Of a stretch of DNA of 64,000 bases, positions 38,436 to 47,483 are shown piece after piece. This DNA comes from Persicimonas caeni (GTDB lineage: Bacteria; Myxococcota_A; Bradymonadia; Bradymonadales; Bradymonadaceae), in the NCBI RefSeq assembly GCF_006517175.1, contig NZ_CP041186.1, positions 992,001-1,056,000 on the forward strand. Reading direction: 5' to 3'. The first letter of the stretch is position 1, and every line of letters starts with the position of its first letter. A program made the position numbers and the translations under genes. Below the pieces are notes generated by a model, which worked only from the letters and a program-made list of their open reading frames with translations, was not told where the DNA came from and did no database searches.

Positions 38436-40244
38436 ATGCAGTCCCTTACGACCGCATGCACCGTTCTACGCGTTCTGCTCATCAGCGCGCTGCTGGCCAC
38501 GCCCGTCGCCGGCATCGCACAAGAGCAGCCAAATACACAAACCGCCCAAGGCGGACAAAAGACCGAGCGCGCCCGAGCACCGGCGGTGCACTCGGCGCGT
38601 GGGATCGTGGCCACCGACCACCCTCAGGCTTCGGCGGTGGGCGCGCGCATCTTGGCCAACGGTGGAAACGCCGCCGATGCGGGCGCTGCTGCGCTCTTGG
38701 CCAACGGCGTGCTCAATCCGTTCGCCTCCGGCCTCGGTGGCGGAGGGTTCTGTCTGTACCGCCCTGAAGACACGGGCAAAGTTCACGTGATCGACTTTCG
38801 GGAGAAAGCCCCCAAGAAGGCCACGCGCGACATGTTCGTGGTCGACGGGGAACCGGTGCGCGAAATGCAACTTCGCGGCGGCAAGGCGTCGGGGATTCCC
38901 GGCGAACCTGCAGGCCTCTGGGCGCTGCAAAACCGCTTTGGCTCTCTCGAGTGGAGTCAGGTGGTCGATCCCGCCTACAAGCTCGCCAACGACGGATTTT
39001 CCGTCGGCGGACTGCTCGAAAAACGCCTGGACTCGAAAGCTGACGACCTCGAAAAACATCCCAAACTCGCCGCGCTCTTCAAACAAGACGGCGAGTGGGT
39101 CGACGAGGGCGACACACTCACCCGCCCGGGTTTGGCTAAGACCCTGAAATTATATCGAGATGAAGGACCGATCGTCTTCTACCACGGCAAGATCGGCGAG
39201 GCGATTGTCGAAGACGTCAATGAGGCGGGCGGCATCTTCAGCAGCGCCGACCTGACCAGCTACAGTGTCGTCAACCGCGAGCCGATCACCGGCACGTACC
39301 GCGGCTATCAAGTCTTCAGCATGCCGCCGCCCTCCTCGGGCGGAACTACGCTGGTTGAAACCCTCAACATCTTAGAGGGTTTCGAACTCTCCGAAGACGA
39401 GCGCGACGCCAAATCGCTGCACTTGGTCATCGAGTCGCTCAAGCACGCGTTCGCCGACCGTGCGCGCTGGTTGGGCGACACCGACTTCGTCGACGTGCCC
39501 GTGGCGCGCCTGACCTCCAAGGAGTACGCCAAGGAGCTTCGCCAAAAGATCAAACTCGATGGCGTGCTCCCCTTAGAGGAGTACGGCAGCCACCGGCAAG
39601 TTCCCGACGACAGTGGCACCACGCACGTCAGCGTGATCGACGAGGCGGGCAACATGCTCGCGTGCACCTCGACGATTAACACCAGCTTCGGCTCCATGGT
39701 CTTGGTCGACGAGTACGGCCTGATTATGAACAACGAGATGGGTGACTTCACCGCCATGCCTGGCAAGCCGAACAACTACGGGCTGATCGGCACGGGGCAG
39801 AATGCCGTGGCGCCCGAGAAGCGCCCGTTGAGCTCGATGAGCCCGACGCTGGTGCTGCGCGATGGCAAGCCTTACCTTGCCGCCGGAGCGAGTGGCGGCC
39901 CCACGATCATCACCGGCACCCTGCTCGGTCTGATCAACATGGTCGACTTTGGCATGACACCCGCCGAGGCGATCGCCGCCCCCAGAATTCATCATCAATG
40001 GCGCCCCGAAATGCTCTTCACCGAGCCCAGCGTCGAAGATCAGGACAGGCTCCAGGAGTTCGGTCACAAGCTCAGGCTCGGGCCGGCGTTTAACAGCGTA
40101 CAGATTGTGGTACGCCATCCTGACGAGACCCTGACCGGCGTGAGTGACCCGCGCAAAATGGGCCGTCCGGCCGCCGAGCCGGCACCGACGGAGGCGCCCA
40201 ACAAAGAGCCCGCCGAACCACAGGCTGAGACAACCGAGCAGTAA
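38436..40244 (+). CDS. ggt: Gamma-glutamyltranspeptidase
   Basis: 602 residues from the ATG at 38436, with CAGGAG upstream. The signal peptide (LRVLLISALLATPVAGIAQ) indicates periplasmic location. Family motifs: GGNAADAGAAAL, GGGGFCLYR, PPPSSGGTTLVETLN. The autoprocessing site precedes the catalytic Thr in DDSGTTHVSVIDEAGN, followed by TINTSFGSM and ASGGPTIITGTLLGLIN. It hydrolyses or transfers the gamma-glutamyl group of glutathione. The C-terminus has an extra A/P/E-rich tail of about 25 residues. Confidence 0.95.
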   Translation: MQSLTTACTVLRVLLISALLATPVAGIAQEQPNTQTAQGGQKTERARAPAVHSARGIVATDHPQASAVGARILANGGNAADAGAAALLANGVLNPFASGLGGGGFCLYRPEDTGKVHVIDFREKAPKKATRDMFVVDGEPVREMQLRGGKASGIPGEPAGLWALQNRFGSLEWSQVVDPAYKLANDGFSVGGLLEKRLDSKADDLEKHPKLAALFKQDGEWVDEGDTLTRPGLAKTLKLYRDEGPIVFYHGKIGEAIVEDVNEAGGIFSSADLTSYSVVNREPITGTYRGYQVFSMPPPSSGGTTLVETLNILEGFELSEDERDAKSLHLVIESLKHAFADRARWLGDTDFVDVPVARLTSKEYAKELRQKIKLDGVLPLEEYGSHRQVPDDSGTTHVSVIDEAGNMLACTSTINTSFGSMVLVDEYGLIMNNEMGDFTAMPGKPNNYGLIGTGQNAVAPEKRPLSSMSPTLVLRDGKPYLAAGASGGPTIITGTLLGLINMVDFGMTPAEAIAAPRIHHQWRPEMLFTEPSVEDQDRLQEFGHKLRLGPAFNSVQIVVRHPDETLTGVSDPRKMGRPAAEPAPTEAPNKEPAEPQAETTEQ

Positions 40245-40260
40245 CCCCAGGGAATCAGCG

Positions 40261-41436
40261 ATGACCAACCTGCAAGGAGGCACCCTCGCCCTCGAGCACC
40301 GCTACGACGTGCTCGAACGCGCCGACCGTCACGGCTTTATTACGCTGTACCGAGGCCGCCAAGACCCCTTCGACAAACAGGTCTGGGTGAAAGCTTACGA
40401 CGGTCTGGTCGACGTCGGCGCCGGCCTCGAGCTCTTCGATCGTCTCAAGCAAGCGTCCCAAATCTCCAGCGCGCTCGACGCTGACGGAGTGTTGCGCATC
40501 ATCGACTACGGCGAGCTCGAAGGAGGCATTCCCTTCGTGATCTCCGAGCGCACCGACGCCCAGCCCCTCGCAAACCACCTGGTCGAAGAGGGAACGCTGA
40601 GCGCGGAGGCGACCTCGACCTTGTTGACTCGTCTGGCGCAGATTCTGGAGCAGGCGCACCAAAAGGGAGTCGCTCACGGGTCGATCTCACCGCGTTGGAT
40701 CTTCGTCGATGGCGACCGCTACGACGAGGCAGCGTTGGGTCATTTTCAACTCGCGCTCACCGTGCGCGAGATCCTGGACACCGAAAGCGCAGTGATGACC
40801 GCCGAGGCGGTCTCCGCCTTCCCTCCCGAGATGTTCGCGCAGTCTGATACGGACGACGAGCCGCCGAGCTTCGAGCCCGTGGGTGACGTGTGGGCGATGG
40901 GAGTACTCGCCTACGTGGCGCTAGTGGGTGTGCATCCGTTTTTTGAAGACGAGGTCGATGCCAGCGAGGGGATCTTGCGTCTGAGAAATGACGCCCCTCG
41001 ACCGCTTTCCGAGCTCGGAGTCGATCCGGCGATCAGCGACGTGATCGACCGAGCGCTCCAAAAGGATCCGAGCGCTCGGTTTTCGAGCGTCACCGAACTC
41101 GCCGACACCTTCGCGCATGCGGTGGGTATTGACCGGGCCCTCGAGTCGTCGGAGAAGGCAGCCCCCGAGGCTGTCGAGGAGACCTCGCAAGAGGCGCTCT
41201 CGTCACCCGTGAACGAGAACCCCGCCTCCCCGTCGCCGATTGCACGACGCTCGCTCGACGAGCCGGCTGAGCGCCCCCCAGGACCATCTGATCGCCTCAT
41301 GACCCTGGTGATCGTGCTCCTCGTTTTGACCAACCTGGCTTGGCTCTTCTACGTCACTGGCTTTATGTCCGATGACACCGCGTCTCAGACTTCTCCGAAT
41401 AAACCAGCGAGCACCTCTGTTGTAACGGATGGATAG
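40261..41436 (+). CDS. Membrane-anchored serine/threonine pseudokinase-like protein
   Basis: 391 residues from the ATG at 40261, 16 bases after ggt. The fold is Hanks-type: a VWVKAY strand at the VAIK position, a hinge at FVISERTDAQPL, a PPEMFAQSD segment at the APE position, VGDVWAMGVLAYVALVG for the D-x-W-x-x-G helix, and ALQKDPSARFSS. The catalytic loop reads AHGSISPRWIFVDG instead of HRDxKPxN, and no DFG can be found (ALGHFQLAL in its place). Catalysis is therefore unlikely. One membrane helix (LMTLVIVLLVLTNLAWLFYV) near residue 355 leaves a short outer tail. A scaffolding or sensing role is inference. Confidence 0.85.
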   Translation: MTNLQGGTLALEHRYDVLERADRHGFITLYRGRQDPFDKQVWVKAYDGLVDVGAGLELFDRLKQASQISSALDADGVLRIIDYGELEGGIPFVISERTDAQPLANHLVEEGTLSAEATSTLLTRLAQILEQAHQKGVAHGSISPRWIFVDGDRYDEAALGHFQLALTVREILDTESAVMTAEAVSAFPPEMFAQSDTDDEPPSFEPVGDVWAMGVLAYVALVGVHPFFEDEVDASEGILRLRNDAPRPLSELGVDPAISDVIDRALQKDPSARFSSVTELADTFAHAVGIDRALESSEKAAPEAVEETSQEALSSPVNENPASPSPIARRSLDEPAERPPGPSDRLMTLVIVLLVLTNLAWLFYVTGFMSDDTASQTSPNKPASTSVVTDG

Positions 41437-41451
41437 AGGTTTCATACGTGC

Positions 41452-41572
41452 CCCGGCTTGCCGGCGGGGGGCGTCGCCGCAGGGCGCAGTGAGCCAAACG
41501 GGAAAAAGTGATTCCGTTTGCTGCCCACGGCTTGAATCCGGTCGCAGTGGAATTAGGATTCCGCAAGCCGGG
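41452..41572. repeat. Nested inverted repeats after the pseudokinase gene
   Basis: Outer arms CCCGGCTTGC (41452-41461) and GCAAGCCGGG (41563-41572); inner stem CAAACGG (41495-41501) with CCGTTTG (41514-41520). It could be a folded 3' UTR or a separate RNA; orientation is not determined. Confidence 0.45.
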
Positions 41573-41830
41573 TTATAAACACGGCGAGTGACCCACGGCT
41601 CGAATGACACCGGTTGAATTACACCCGGGCGCCCAAGCGCTCCTCCCGCTTGCGTGGACCCTTTTGCAGTCCTTCAAATGAGCGGTTCCTGAAAGTTTTT
41701 CGCTGCAAATCATATTTTAAATAGCTCGCGCCGATTGGAATAGCACTCGGTTTCGGAGTCGTTGAACGGGTAGCCGAATCAGGCCGATCAAATTTCTCGA
41801 CAGTGCGACGAAGAAAAAGTTACAGTCTTA

Positions 41831-41859
41831 TTGACAAATTACAGTAAAACTGAAATAAC
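41831..41859 (+). promoter_or_regulatory. Candidate sigma-70-type promoter of the putative ncRNA
   Basis: TTGACA at 41831-41836, 17-base spacer, AATAAC at 41854-41859 (four of six matches). It is flanked on the left by TTACAGT (41820-41826), and the spacer contains a second TTACAGT (41839-41845). A second, weaker option is TTGACG at 41861 with TAAGAA at 41885. Confidence 0.45.
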
Positions 41860-41865
41860 ATTGAC

Positions 41866-42065
41866 GTACTCGCTGTTTACAGGTTAAGAATGAGGACAAG
41901 TTCTGCGGCTTTTCGTGTGCGAGGTAGGTTGCATCATTTCAAGACACATTCCCTGACTCTTTCCTGAATTCCTTCCAGGAATCTCTCCAAGGATCCTTCC
42001 AGCTTACCTTGCACACGAAAGGCCACAGGATCCCCGCCGGCGCCACTCAGGCGCCGGTTTTTTTT
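41866..42065 (+). ncRNA. Candidate structured small RNA with 25-bp closing stem and terminator
   Basis: 41907-41931 pairs with 42000-42024 over 25 consecutive positions: 21 Watson-Crick pairs and four G-U pairs when read as + strand RNA. Read as minus strand the same four would be A-C mismatches, so the + strand is favoured. The 68-base apical region holds TTCCTG/CAGGAA (41961-41966, 41976-41981) and C/U-rich CCUUCC segments. A terminator follows within 13 bases and a promoter-like element precedes it. It does not match tmRNA, RNase P RNA, SRP RNA or a classic 6S outline as far as I can tell. The 5' end is estimated. Confidence 0.62.
42037..42065 (+). terminator. Rho-independent terminator of the candidate ncRNA
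   Basis: CCGGCGCC (42037-42044), ACTCA loop, GGCGCCGG (42050-42057), then eight T residues to 42065. Confidence 0.93.
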
Positions 42066-42235
42066 GTGCTCAGACACTATGCGCACACAGCGAGACGAGA
42101 AATGCTCATACCAGCGGAGCAAGCCCGGCGCGCAATATCCAAGCAATCGACGCGCATGGAGGCAGCGGTGAGCCGATCGTCTACAGGAGCACGATCGCGC
42201 GCCGATTACAGTATTTATAAAAATGGAATCAATTT

Positions 42236-42256
42236 AATTACAGTCGTACTGTAATT
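42236..42256. promoter_or_regulatory. 21-bp palindrome AATTACAGT-CGT-ACTGTAATT (operator candidate)
   Basis: Perfect dyad with a 3-base centre. The half-site TTACAGT also occurs at 41820, 41839 and 42206. A regulator-binding site is plausible; alternatively it is a hairpin in the lysC 3' region on the minus strand. Confidence 0.5.
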
Positions 42257-42400
42257 GCGCGCCAGCGCGATGTCTCATTGGGAAAAATCATGCGCTGGCA
42301 ATTCTCTGATCTCGCCCCAGCAGCGATCGCTTGGTCGAGCAAGGTGAAGGCGCGATATTCTGAGCAGAAGGAAACAAGCAGCCAAGTGTGGCTGTAGGGC

Positions 42401-43633
42401 TCAGGAATCTGCTTCGAGGGAGGGAGCGTGATGGGCGGGTTTAACATCCATCGAGATAAACAAGTCATGAAGCGCCCCTAATGCACGCTTCACATCAGCC
42501 GTCTGGATAATCCACGAGAGCCGAGACAAGCTAATGGCGAGGCTCAAAGGTTTAATCCCCGCCTCTTTGACGACCTTGTGGCCCTGACGCACCCACCGGG
42601 TTTGTCCACCGATGCCTTGACCGACCACACTGACAAGTCCGGCTCGCTCGACCGTGACATCGTCACCGAGGGCTCTCAATTTGGCCGAGATGTCCTCGAG
42701 GTCATGAACATTTTCGGTGTCGAGAAAGAGCTCACACCGTTGCTCGGGCGTCCATTCGCAGACCACGCAGTCGCGCTCACCGAGCAAGGCGATAACCTCA
42801 TCGGCCGACTCACCGGCCTGAATATGTACTCCGCGTTCGATGTGGCTGACTGCGACGGCAGGTTGGCCCATCTCGGCACGCTCGACGCGCTCATGAAACC
42901 CGTCGGGGCGCACGACTGTGCCGCGCGTTGACGGCGAGTGCGTCTTTCGGGCATAGAGCGCGATCTTGGCTCGGCGAGCAAACTCGACGGCCTGTTCGTT
43001 GAGTACACGGGCTCCCGAGCGCGCCATTTCGAGCATTTCCTCGTGGCTGAGCTCGAGCAATTGCTTCGCCGACAACACCGCCCGGGGATCGGCGCTGAAG
43101 ACGCCTTCGACGTCGCTATAGATTTCGCAGGCGTCTGCGCCTAGCGCTGCCGCGAGGGCGACGGCCGTCGTATCGCTTCCGCCACGACCCAACGTGGTCA
43201 CTTCGCGCCGATAACTCGTGCCCTGGTAGCCGGCCACGATCACGATGCGCCCCAGCTCGAGCTCATCTTGAACGCGAAACGGTCGCACATCCATGATGCG
43301 CGCGTTCGAATGGTTGTGGGTGGTGATGATACCGCATTGCGATCCGGTCAGGCTGACCGCTTCGTAGCCTCGCTCCTGGATGGCGATCGACAGTAGCGCC
43401 ATCGAAATGCGCTCGCCGACCGACAGGAGCATGTCGAGCTCGCGTCGCGAGGGGCTGCCGGCCAGTTCGCGAGCCATCTCGAGCAGCTCATCGGTCGAAT
43501 CGCCCATGGCAGAGACGACCACGACGACGTCGTGGCCGGCCTCGCGCGTGGCGACGACCTTGTCGGCTACCGCACTGAGGCGCTCGAGATCACTGAGTGA
43601 CGATCCACCGTATTTTTGAACCAGAATGCTCAC
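42401..43633 (-). CDS. lysC: Aspartate kinase
   Basis: 410 residues from a GTG (43631-43633) that overlaps the stop of the upstream gene as GTGA. N-terminal [15 protein letters not shown] is the aspartokinase signature; [36 protein letters not shown] forms the Asp-binding region; two ACT domains follow (about residues 265-405), the site of lysine or threonine feedback in the family. It catalyses the first step from aspartate to lysine, threonine and methionine. Confidence 0.96.
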   Translation of the reverse strand: MSILVQKYGGSSLSDLERLSAVADKVVATREAGHDVVVVVSAMGDSTDELLEMARELAGSPSRRELDMLLSVGERISMALLSIAIQERGYEAVSLTGSQCGIITTHNHSNARIMDVRPFRVQDELELGRIVIVAGYQGTSYRREVTTLGRGGSDTTAVALAAALGADACEIYSDVEGVFSADPRAVLSAKQLLELSHEEMLEMARSGARVLNEQAVEFARRAKIALYARKTHSPSTRGTVVRPDGFHERVERAEMGQPAVAVSHIERGVHIQAGESADEVIALLGERDCVVCEWTPEQRCELFLDTENVHDLEDISAKLRALGDDVTVERAGLVSVVGQGIGGQTRWVRQGHKVVKEAGIKPLSLAISLSRLSWIIQTADVKRALGALHDLFISMDVKPAHHAPSLEADS

Positions 43634-45675
43634 TGAACCACTTTGAGAACGAGCGGGAACGCGCCAGCACACAACACCAAAAGCAATCCGCCGAGGACCA
43701 GTAGCATGACGGCCATCGGCGCCGCAAATACCACGCCTGCGGCCAATGCGCCGCCGGCGAGCGCGCTCATCACAAAGAAGCTACCACTCTTGAGTCCACC
43801 GGACAGCGGCAAGAAGGCGGCGATCAGGGTGAGCAATCCGACACCTGCCGGTGCGCCCATCGCGATCTGCTCGACGAGTTGTTCGCTGGGACCGGCGACA
43901 TAGCCGTAGCCTCCAGCGCCCAACAAGAAGAGCGCGCCGAGCACACCGAAGATGACCTGGACTGTCCCGACGAGCTTCTGCGTCGGATCGTCTTGCTGCG
44001 CGACCGGCTGCTGTGGACCCGTCGTCTGTTGGGGATTGGCCGCCTGAGCCATCTGCTGGCCTGCGACAGGCTGCTGCTGGCCAAAGCCTTGCTGCATCTG
44101 CTGCTGCCCCGTGTGAGGCTGGAAATGCTGTTGTCGACCAGCTTGGGGCCCAGCTTGCTGCGGCTCGAAGTGCTGTTGTTGCTGTCGGGCCGGTTGCCCG
44201 GGCGGCACTTGTGTCCCCGACGCCGGTGTCTCTCCGAAGCTGTCGATGGACGGCTGGGAAGGTTCAGACGCGCCACCTTGCGCCATCGGATCGACCGGCT
44301 CGACGTCGTTGCTCAGGTCGAACTGCTGGCCGGCAGAGCCCTGCTGATCGATCGGAAAGATCGGCTCGTCGTCGGCTTCGCTGGACTCGACAAACGCTTG
44401 GATGCCGCTGTCTTGTACGTCATCCTCGACAAACTCTTGGATCGAACCGCCCGCGCCACCCGACATACTTTGAGCGGCTGCTTCACCAGAAACGACGCCG
44501 GTATCGCCCAATGCCAGTTCGAGTTCATCGTCGCTGAGGTCGCGCTTTGGCAGCTGTGATGGCTCGTCCTTGTCGGCCGAAGACGAAGGGATCGGAAAAC
44601 TGGTCTTTCCGCCGCCAAAGCTAGGCTTTCGCTCCCGCTGCGGCTCTTCTAGCGGCTCGACCTGGAGCTCCTGCGGCTCGGGATCGAGTTGCTGTTGCCT
44701 CTTGCCCGGCGAAGGGATCGAGAACCGCGGGCTCGAGGGCTGCTGGGAGCGTTGCTGCTGTGACTGTGGTTGCGGCTGTGACGGCGCCGACGGAGCGCCC
44801 TTGTCAGTGTCACCGGCGGCCGGCTTGCTCTTCGAGCGCAGCTTGCTGAGCAGTTGTTTGCGTCGATCCGACTGAATGCGCTCCTCGAACTGGGCGAGTT
44901 CGTCGGGCCCGAGCGCCTGGGTAGCATCGTCGTCCTGTTCGAAGGGCGGCTCCGGCTCTTGCTCGGCGGCCTCAGCTTGCTGCCGCTTCATTTTGGCCTC
45001 TTCGGCCGCCGCGTGCATCGCCCTGACTTGCTCGAGTTGGCTTCGATCGACCTCGCGGGTCGAGTCTTCGTCGATCTCGTCACGGCTCATTCCCATGAGC
45101 GTGCCGTGAATGGGCCCGGAATCGTCGGTGGTGGTCTTCGAAAAACCGCCGGCCCCATGTTTGCTCTCGAAGATGGCGTCGGCCAACGCTGCGCCCGCGA
45201 TTTGCGTGGCGCTGTCGTTGCCCTCGCTGCTCTCTTCGTCCAATCCCCAGGCGGATGCGAAGTCTTGCTCGCCGCCCTCGCTGTTGGGTGACGGCAGACC
45301 GAACGCGGTGGCGTGTGTGCCACGCCCGCTCGAGGAGTCCTCTTGCTGAGAGTCGCCGCCCAAGGCGGCCCCGAGATCGAGATCGGAGACCACCCGCGTC
45401 GAAGCGTCGGTCTCCGCCGCGGTCTCCTCGGTGACCATCGACGGTGCGGTGCTCTCAGACAGCCCTTCTTCTTTGCCTGCAGCCGGGATGCCGAACAGAG
45501 TGCTGCGGTTTCGCTCTTTGGTGGGTTCGTTCGAGCCAGACGCCCCCATATCGCGGTCGATCGACGGAAGCCCCATCATCGTGCGCTTGGGTGAACCCTC
45601 GGAGAGATTCTGGCCGCAGTTGTGACACACGCTTGCCGTGGGTTCGACCTGTGCGTTGCAAGATGGACACTTCAT
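43630..45675 (-). CDS. Zinc-ribbon membrane protein with long disordered linker and repeated T-x-x-G-L-P motifs
   Basis: 681 residues. An N-terminal zinc ribbon (CPSC at 3-6, CHNC at 17-20) is followed by about 540 residues rich in Q, P, E and S, then about four membrane helices at the C-terminus. The linker has four copies of a short motif: TMMGLP (Thr32), TLFGIP (Thr59), TAFGLP (Thr123) and TLMGMS (Thr192). Such isolated threonine motifs in a disordered region could be phospho-acceptor or FHA-binding sites; that is inference. The stop overlaps the lysC start, an odd pairing. Function unknown. Confidence 0.85.
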   Translation of the reverse strand: MKCPSCNAQVEPTASVCHNCGQNLSEGSPKRTMMGLPSIDRDMGASGSNEPTKERNRSTLFGIPAAGKEEGLSESTAPSMVTEETAAETDASTRVVSDLDLGAALGGDSQQEDSSSGRGTHATAFGLPSPNSEGGEQDFASAWGLDEESSEGNDSATQIAGAALADAIFESKHGAGGFSKTTTDDSGPIHGTLMGMSRDEIDEDSTREVDRSQLEQVRAMHAAAEEAKMKRQQAEAAEQEPEPPFEQDDDATQALGPDELAQFEERIQSDRRKQLLSKLRSKSKPAAGDTDKGAPSAPSQPQPQSQQQRSQQPSSPRFSIPSPGKRQQQLDPEPQELQVEPLEEPQRERKPSFGGGKTSFPIPSSSADKDEPSQLPKRDLSDDELELALGDTGVVSGEAAAQSMSGGAGGSIQEFVEDDVQDSGIQAFVESSEADDEPIFPIDQQGSAGQQFDLSNDVEPVDPMAQGGASEPSQPSIDSFGETPASGTQVPPGQPARQQQQHFEPQQAGPQAGRQQHFQPHTGQQQMQQGFGQQQPVAGQQMAQAANPQQTTGPQQPVAQQDDPTQKLVGTVQVIFGVLGALFLLGAGGYGYVAGPSEQLVEQIAMGAPAGVGLLTLIAAFLPLSGGLKSGSFFVMSALAGGALAAGVVFAAPMAVMLLVLGGLLLVLCAGAFPLVLKVVQ

Positions 45676-45841
45676 CTAGACATCTCCGTGGGTGGGCAAC
45701 TCATGGACGACCACCGTCTCCAGCGCGCGAACCTAGTCGGTACGCCTTTAAAATTACTAGGAAAGCTAGGACTCTTCCCGACAGTGTGTCAACGACCGCG
45801 AAACATAAACCCAACTATTGGCACAACAACCGAAGTCCCTG

Positions 45842-47470
45842 TCAGTCGACCGCTGAGGCCGCACCGACCATGTTTTCAACCCGAGCGAGCTCCGAGCGCA
45901 ATGACGTCGGAGCATCCTTGCCAAGTCGGGCGACTTTGGTTTCGTATAGTTCCAAGAGTCTGGCCATGCGCCCGGCGTCTTCGTACAGCTGAGCGAGGCT
46001 GTGAAACGCCACTTCGTGTTCGGGCAGCCGATCGAGGACACGCTCGTAATACTCCATCGCCAATCCTACTTCGCCCAAATCAGCGTGGTGACGCGCGGCG
46101 CGAACCGCCATCGGCTCGAAGATTTCGTCGGGCAACTGGCCCAGCTCGCCGCCGGCAAGCTGCTCCTCGAGAAACTCGACATAGCGCTGTTCGATCGCCG
46201 GCTGGCGACCAAGACGCTGTAATCCTTCGAACGCTTTCTCTTTGCCAGCCTGTGTTCCCTCTTCGAGATACGCAGCCACGAACCTATCGAAGGCGGGCGA
46301 CAACCGCTTGAGTTTGAGTTCGTAGACCATCGCCAGCGTCAAGAAGACCTGCTGGCGCTCGACCGGATCGACAAAAAGCTCGATGCCCTCCTCGTACAAA
46401 TCGGCCAGGTCTTCCCAGCGCTGCTCGGCCAAGTACTGCTCGCGAAGCCTGTTGAGCTCACCGATGCGAGAGTGCAGGTCGTCAGCCGAATCATCGGACA
46501 CCTCGGCCTCATCAGCGCCGACGGAATCGACCGGCTCGTCCGGCGTCTGGCCGCGCTTTCGCGCAACCTCTTTGTCGTGGCTTCGTAGCCGGTCGAGCCG
46601 ACTCTGCAGATCCTTGGTGCGCGTCGTGACCTCGGAGCTCTCACGGGTAAACGGGTTTCGCCCCGCGTTTTCATCCTCGGCGCCCGGCTCGGGCTCCTCG
46701 ATCGGCTCGGGTTCGAAAGCTGGCTCAGACTCCTCGATCGGCTCGGGCTCGAAAGCCTCGGACTCCTCGATAAGCTCGGGTTCGAAAGCCTCGGACTCCT
46801 CGATCGGCTCGGGTTCGAAAGCCTCGGACTCCTCCTCGAGCACCATCTGCTGGGTCACCGCAGGATCGTCTGCCAATTCGACGGCCTCCGCCACGTCGAC
46901 AGCTTCCTCGGGCGCGTCGTCGGCGTCAGAGTCGTCTGACACATCGACCGACTCATCGGTATCTTCCGGAACGGAGGCGTCGCTAAGATGCTCGACAAGC
47001 TCGATGAGTTGCACATAAAGCGCCCCGTCACCTCGAAGCGAAGTGAGGGCTTCGGCCCGCAGTTGACCAACCACCGAGGCGAGCGGCCCGAACGGATCGA
47101 GGCTCTGGGCGTAGTCGCGGATTTCGTCGACGAGCGCGTCGCAATGCACAGGCTCTTCGGCCACGAGCTTGCTGACCACGTCCCGATACTGACGGGCGCG
47201 CTCGGCGATATCTTGGAGCGTCAGCTCCGGAGCCACGGTCGTCCACGGATGACGTACGGGACGCACGGCTTCGAAATAACGGACCAGTAGATAGAGGTGC
47301 AGCGGGTGGAAGAGCTTTTCGCGCGTCTCGCTCACCTCGTGCGCACGCACCAGGTTCCGGCGAGTCAGCTGTGCGAGATCGGCCTCGGACAGCGTCAGCC
47401 CGGCTCGATTCGCCAGGGCGAGAAATTTGTCGGACGACAATAGTTGGTTTTGTTGGTCAGCCACGGCCAT
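45842..47470 (-). CDS. TPR-like protein with MerR-like N-terminus and acidic repeat linker
   Basis: 542 residues. Residues 10-75 (KFLALANRAGLTLSEADLAQL, RNLVRAHEV) look like a winged-helix of MerR type. An acidic linker with an 11-residue repeat (EESEAFEPEPI, about four copies) follows, then a helical C-terminal half with TPR-style helices (EQRWEDLADLYEEGIELF, AMEYYERVLDRLPEHEVAFHSLAQLYEDAG). No membrane segment. Probably a scaffold or regulator; function unknown. Confidence 0.8.
   Translation of the reverse strand: MAVADQQNQLLSSDKFLALANRAGLTLSEADLAQLTRRNLVRAHEVSETREKLFHPLHLYLLVRYFEAVRPVRHPWTTVAPELTLQDIAERARQYRDVVSKLVAEEPVHCDALVDEIRDYAQSLDPFGPLASVVGQLRAEALTSLRGDGALYVQLIELVEHLSDASVPEDTDESVDVSDDSDADDAPEEAVDVAEAVELADDPAVTQQMVLEEESEAFEPEPIEESEAFEPELIEESEAFEPEPIEESEPAFEPEPIEEPEPGAEDENAGRNPFTRESSEVTTRTKDLQSRLDRLRSHDKEVARKRGQTPDEPVDSVGADEAEVSDDSADDLHSRIGELNRLREQYLAEQRWEDLADLYEEGIELFVDPVERQQVFLTLAMVYELKLKRLSPAFDRFVAAYLEEGTQAGKEKAFEGLQRLGRQPAIEQRYVEFLEEQLAGGELGQLPDEIFEPMAVRAARHHADLGEVGLAMEYYERVLDRLPEHEVAFHSLAQLYEDAGRMARLLELYETKVARLGKDAPTSLRSELARVENMVGAASAVD
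46694..46829. repeat. 33-bp coding minisatellite
   Basis: About four units (one of 36 bp) with core CTCGATCGGCTCGGGTTCGA, in the reading frame of the gene at 45842-47470. Unit length is a multiple of three, so copy-number change keeps the frame. Confidence 0.75.
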
Positions 47471-47483
47471 TCACTGATGCAAT

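Larger units (their letters stand above)
41437..42400. other. 964-bp gene-free stretch, partly AT-rich, with RNA-like structures
   Basis: No protein frame is supported. From left to right it holds a nested inverted repeat (41452-41572), an AT-rich promoter region, a candidate structured RNA with terminator (about 41866-42065), a 21-bp palindrome (42236-42256), and a hairpin GCCAGCGC/GCGCTGGC (42261-42299) that may end lysC transcription. Confidence 0.7.

Noticed and set aside
41437-41600. Cobalamin riboswitch
   Set aside because: Short matches to Cbl-box-like bases appeared on neither strand in a consistent order, and no B12-related gene follows.
42236-42256. LexA/SOS box reading of the palindrome
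   Set aside because: The dyad does not match any LexA consensus I can state with confidence and no SOS gene is adjacent.
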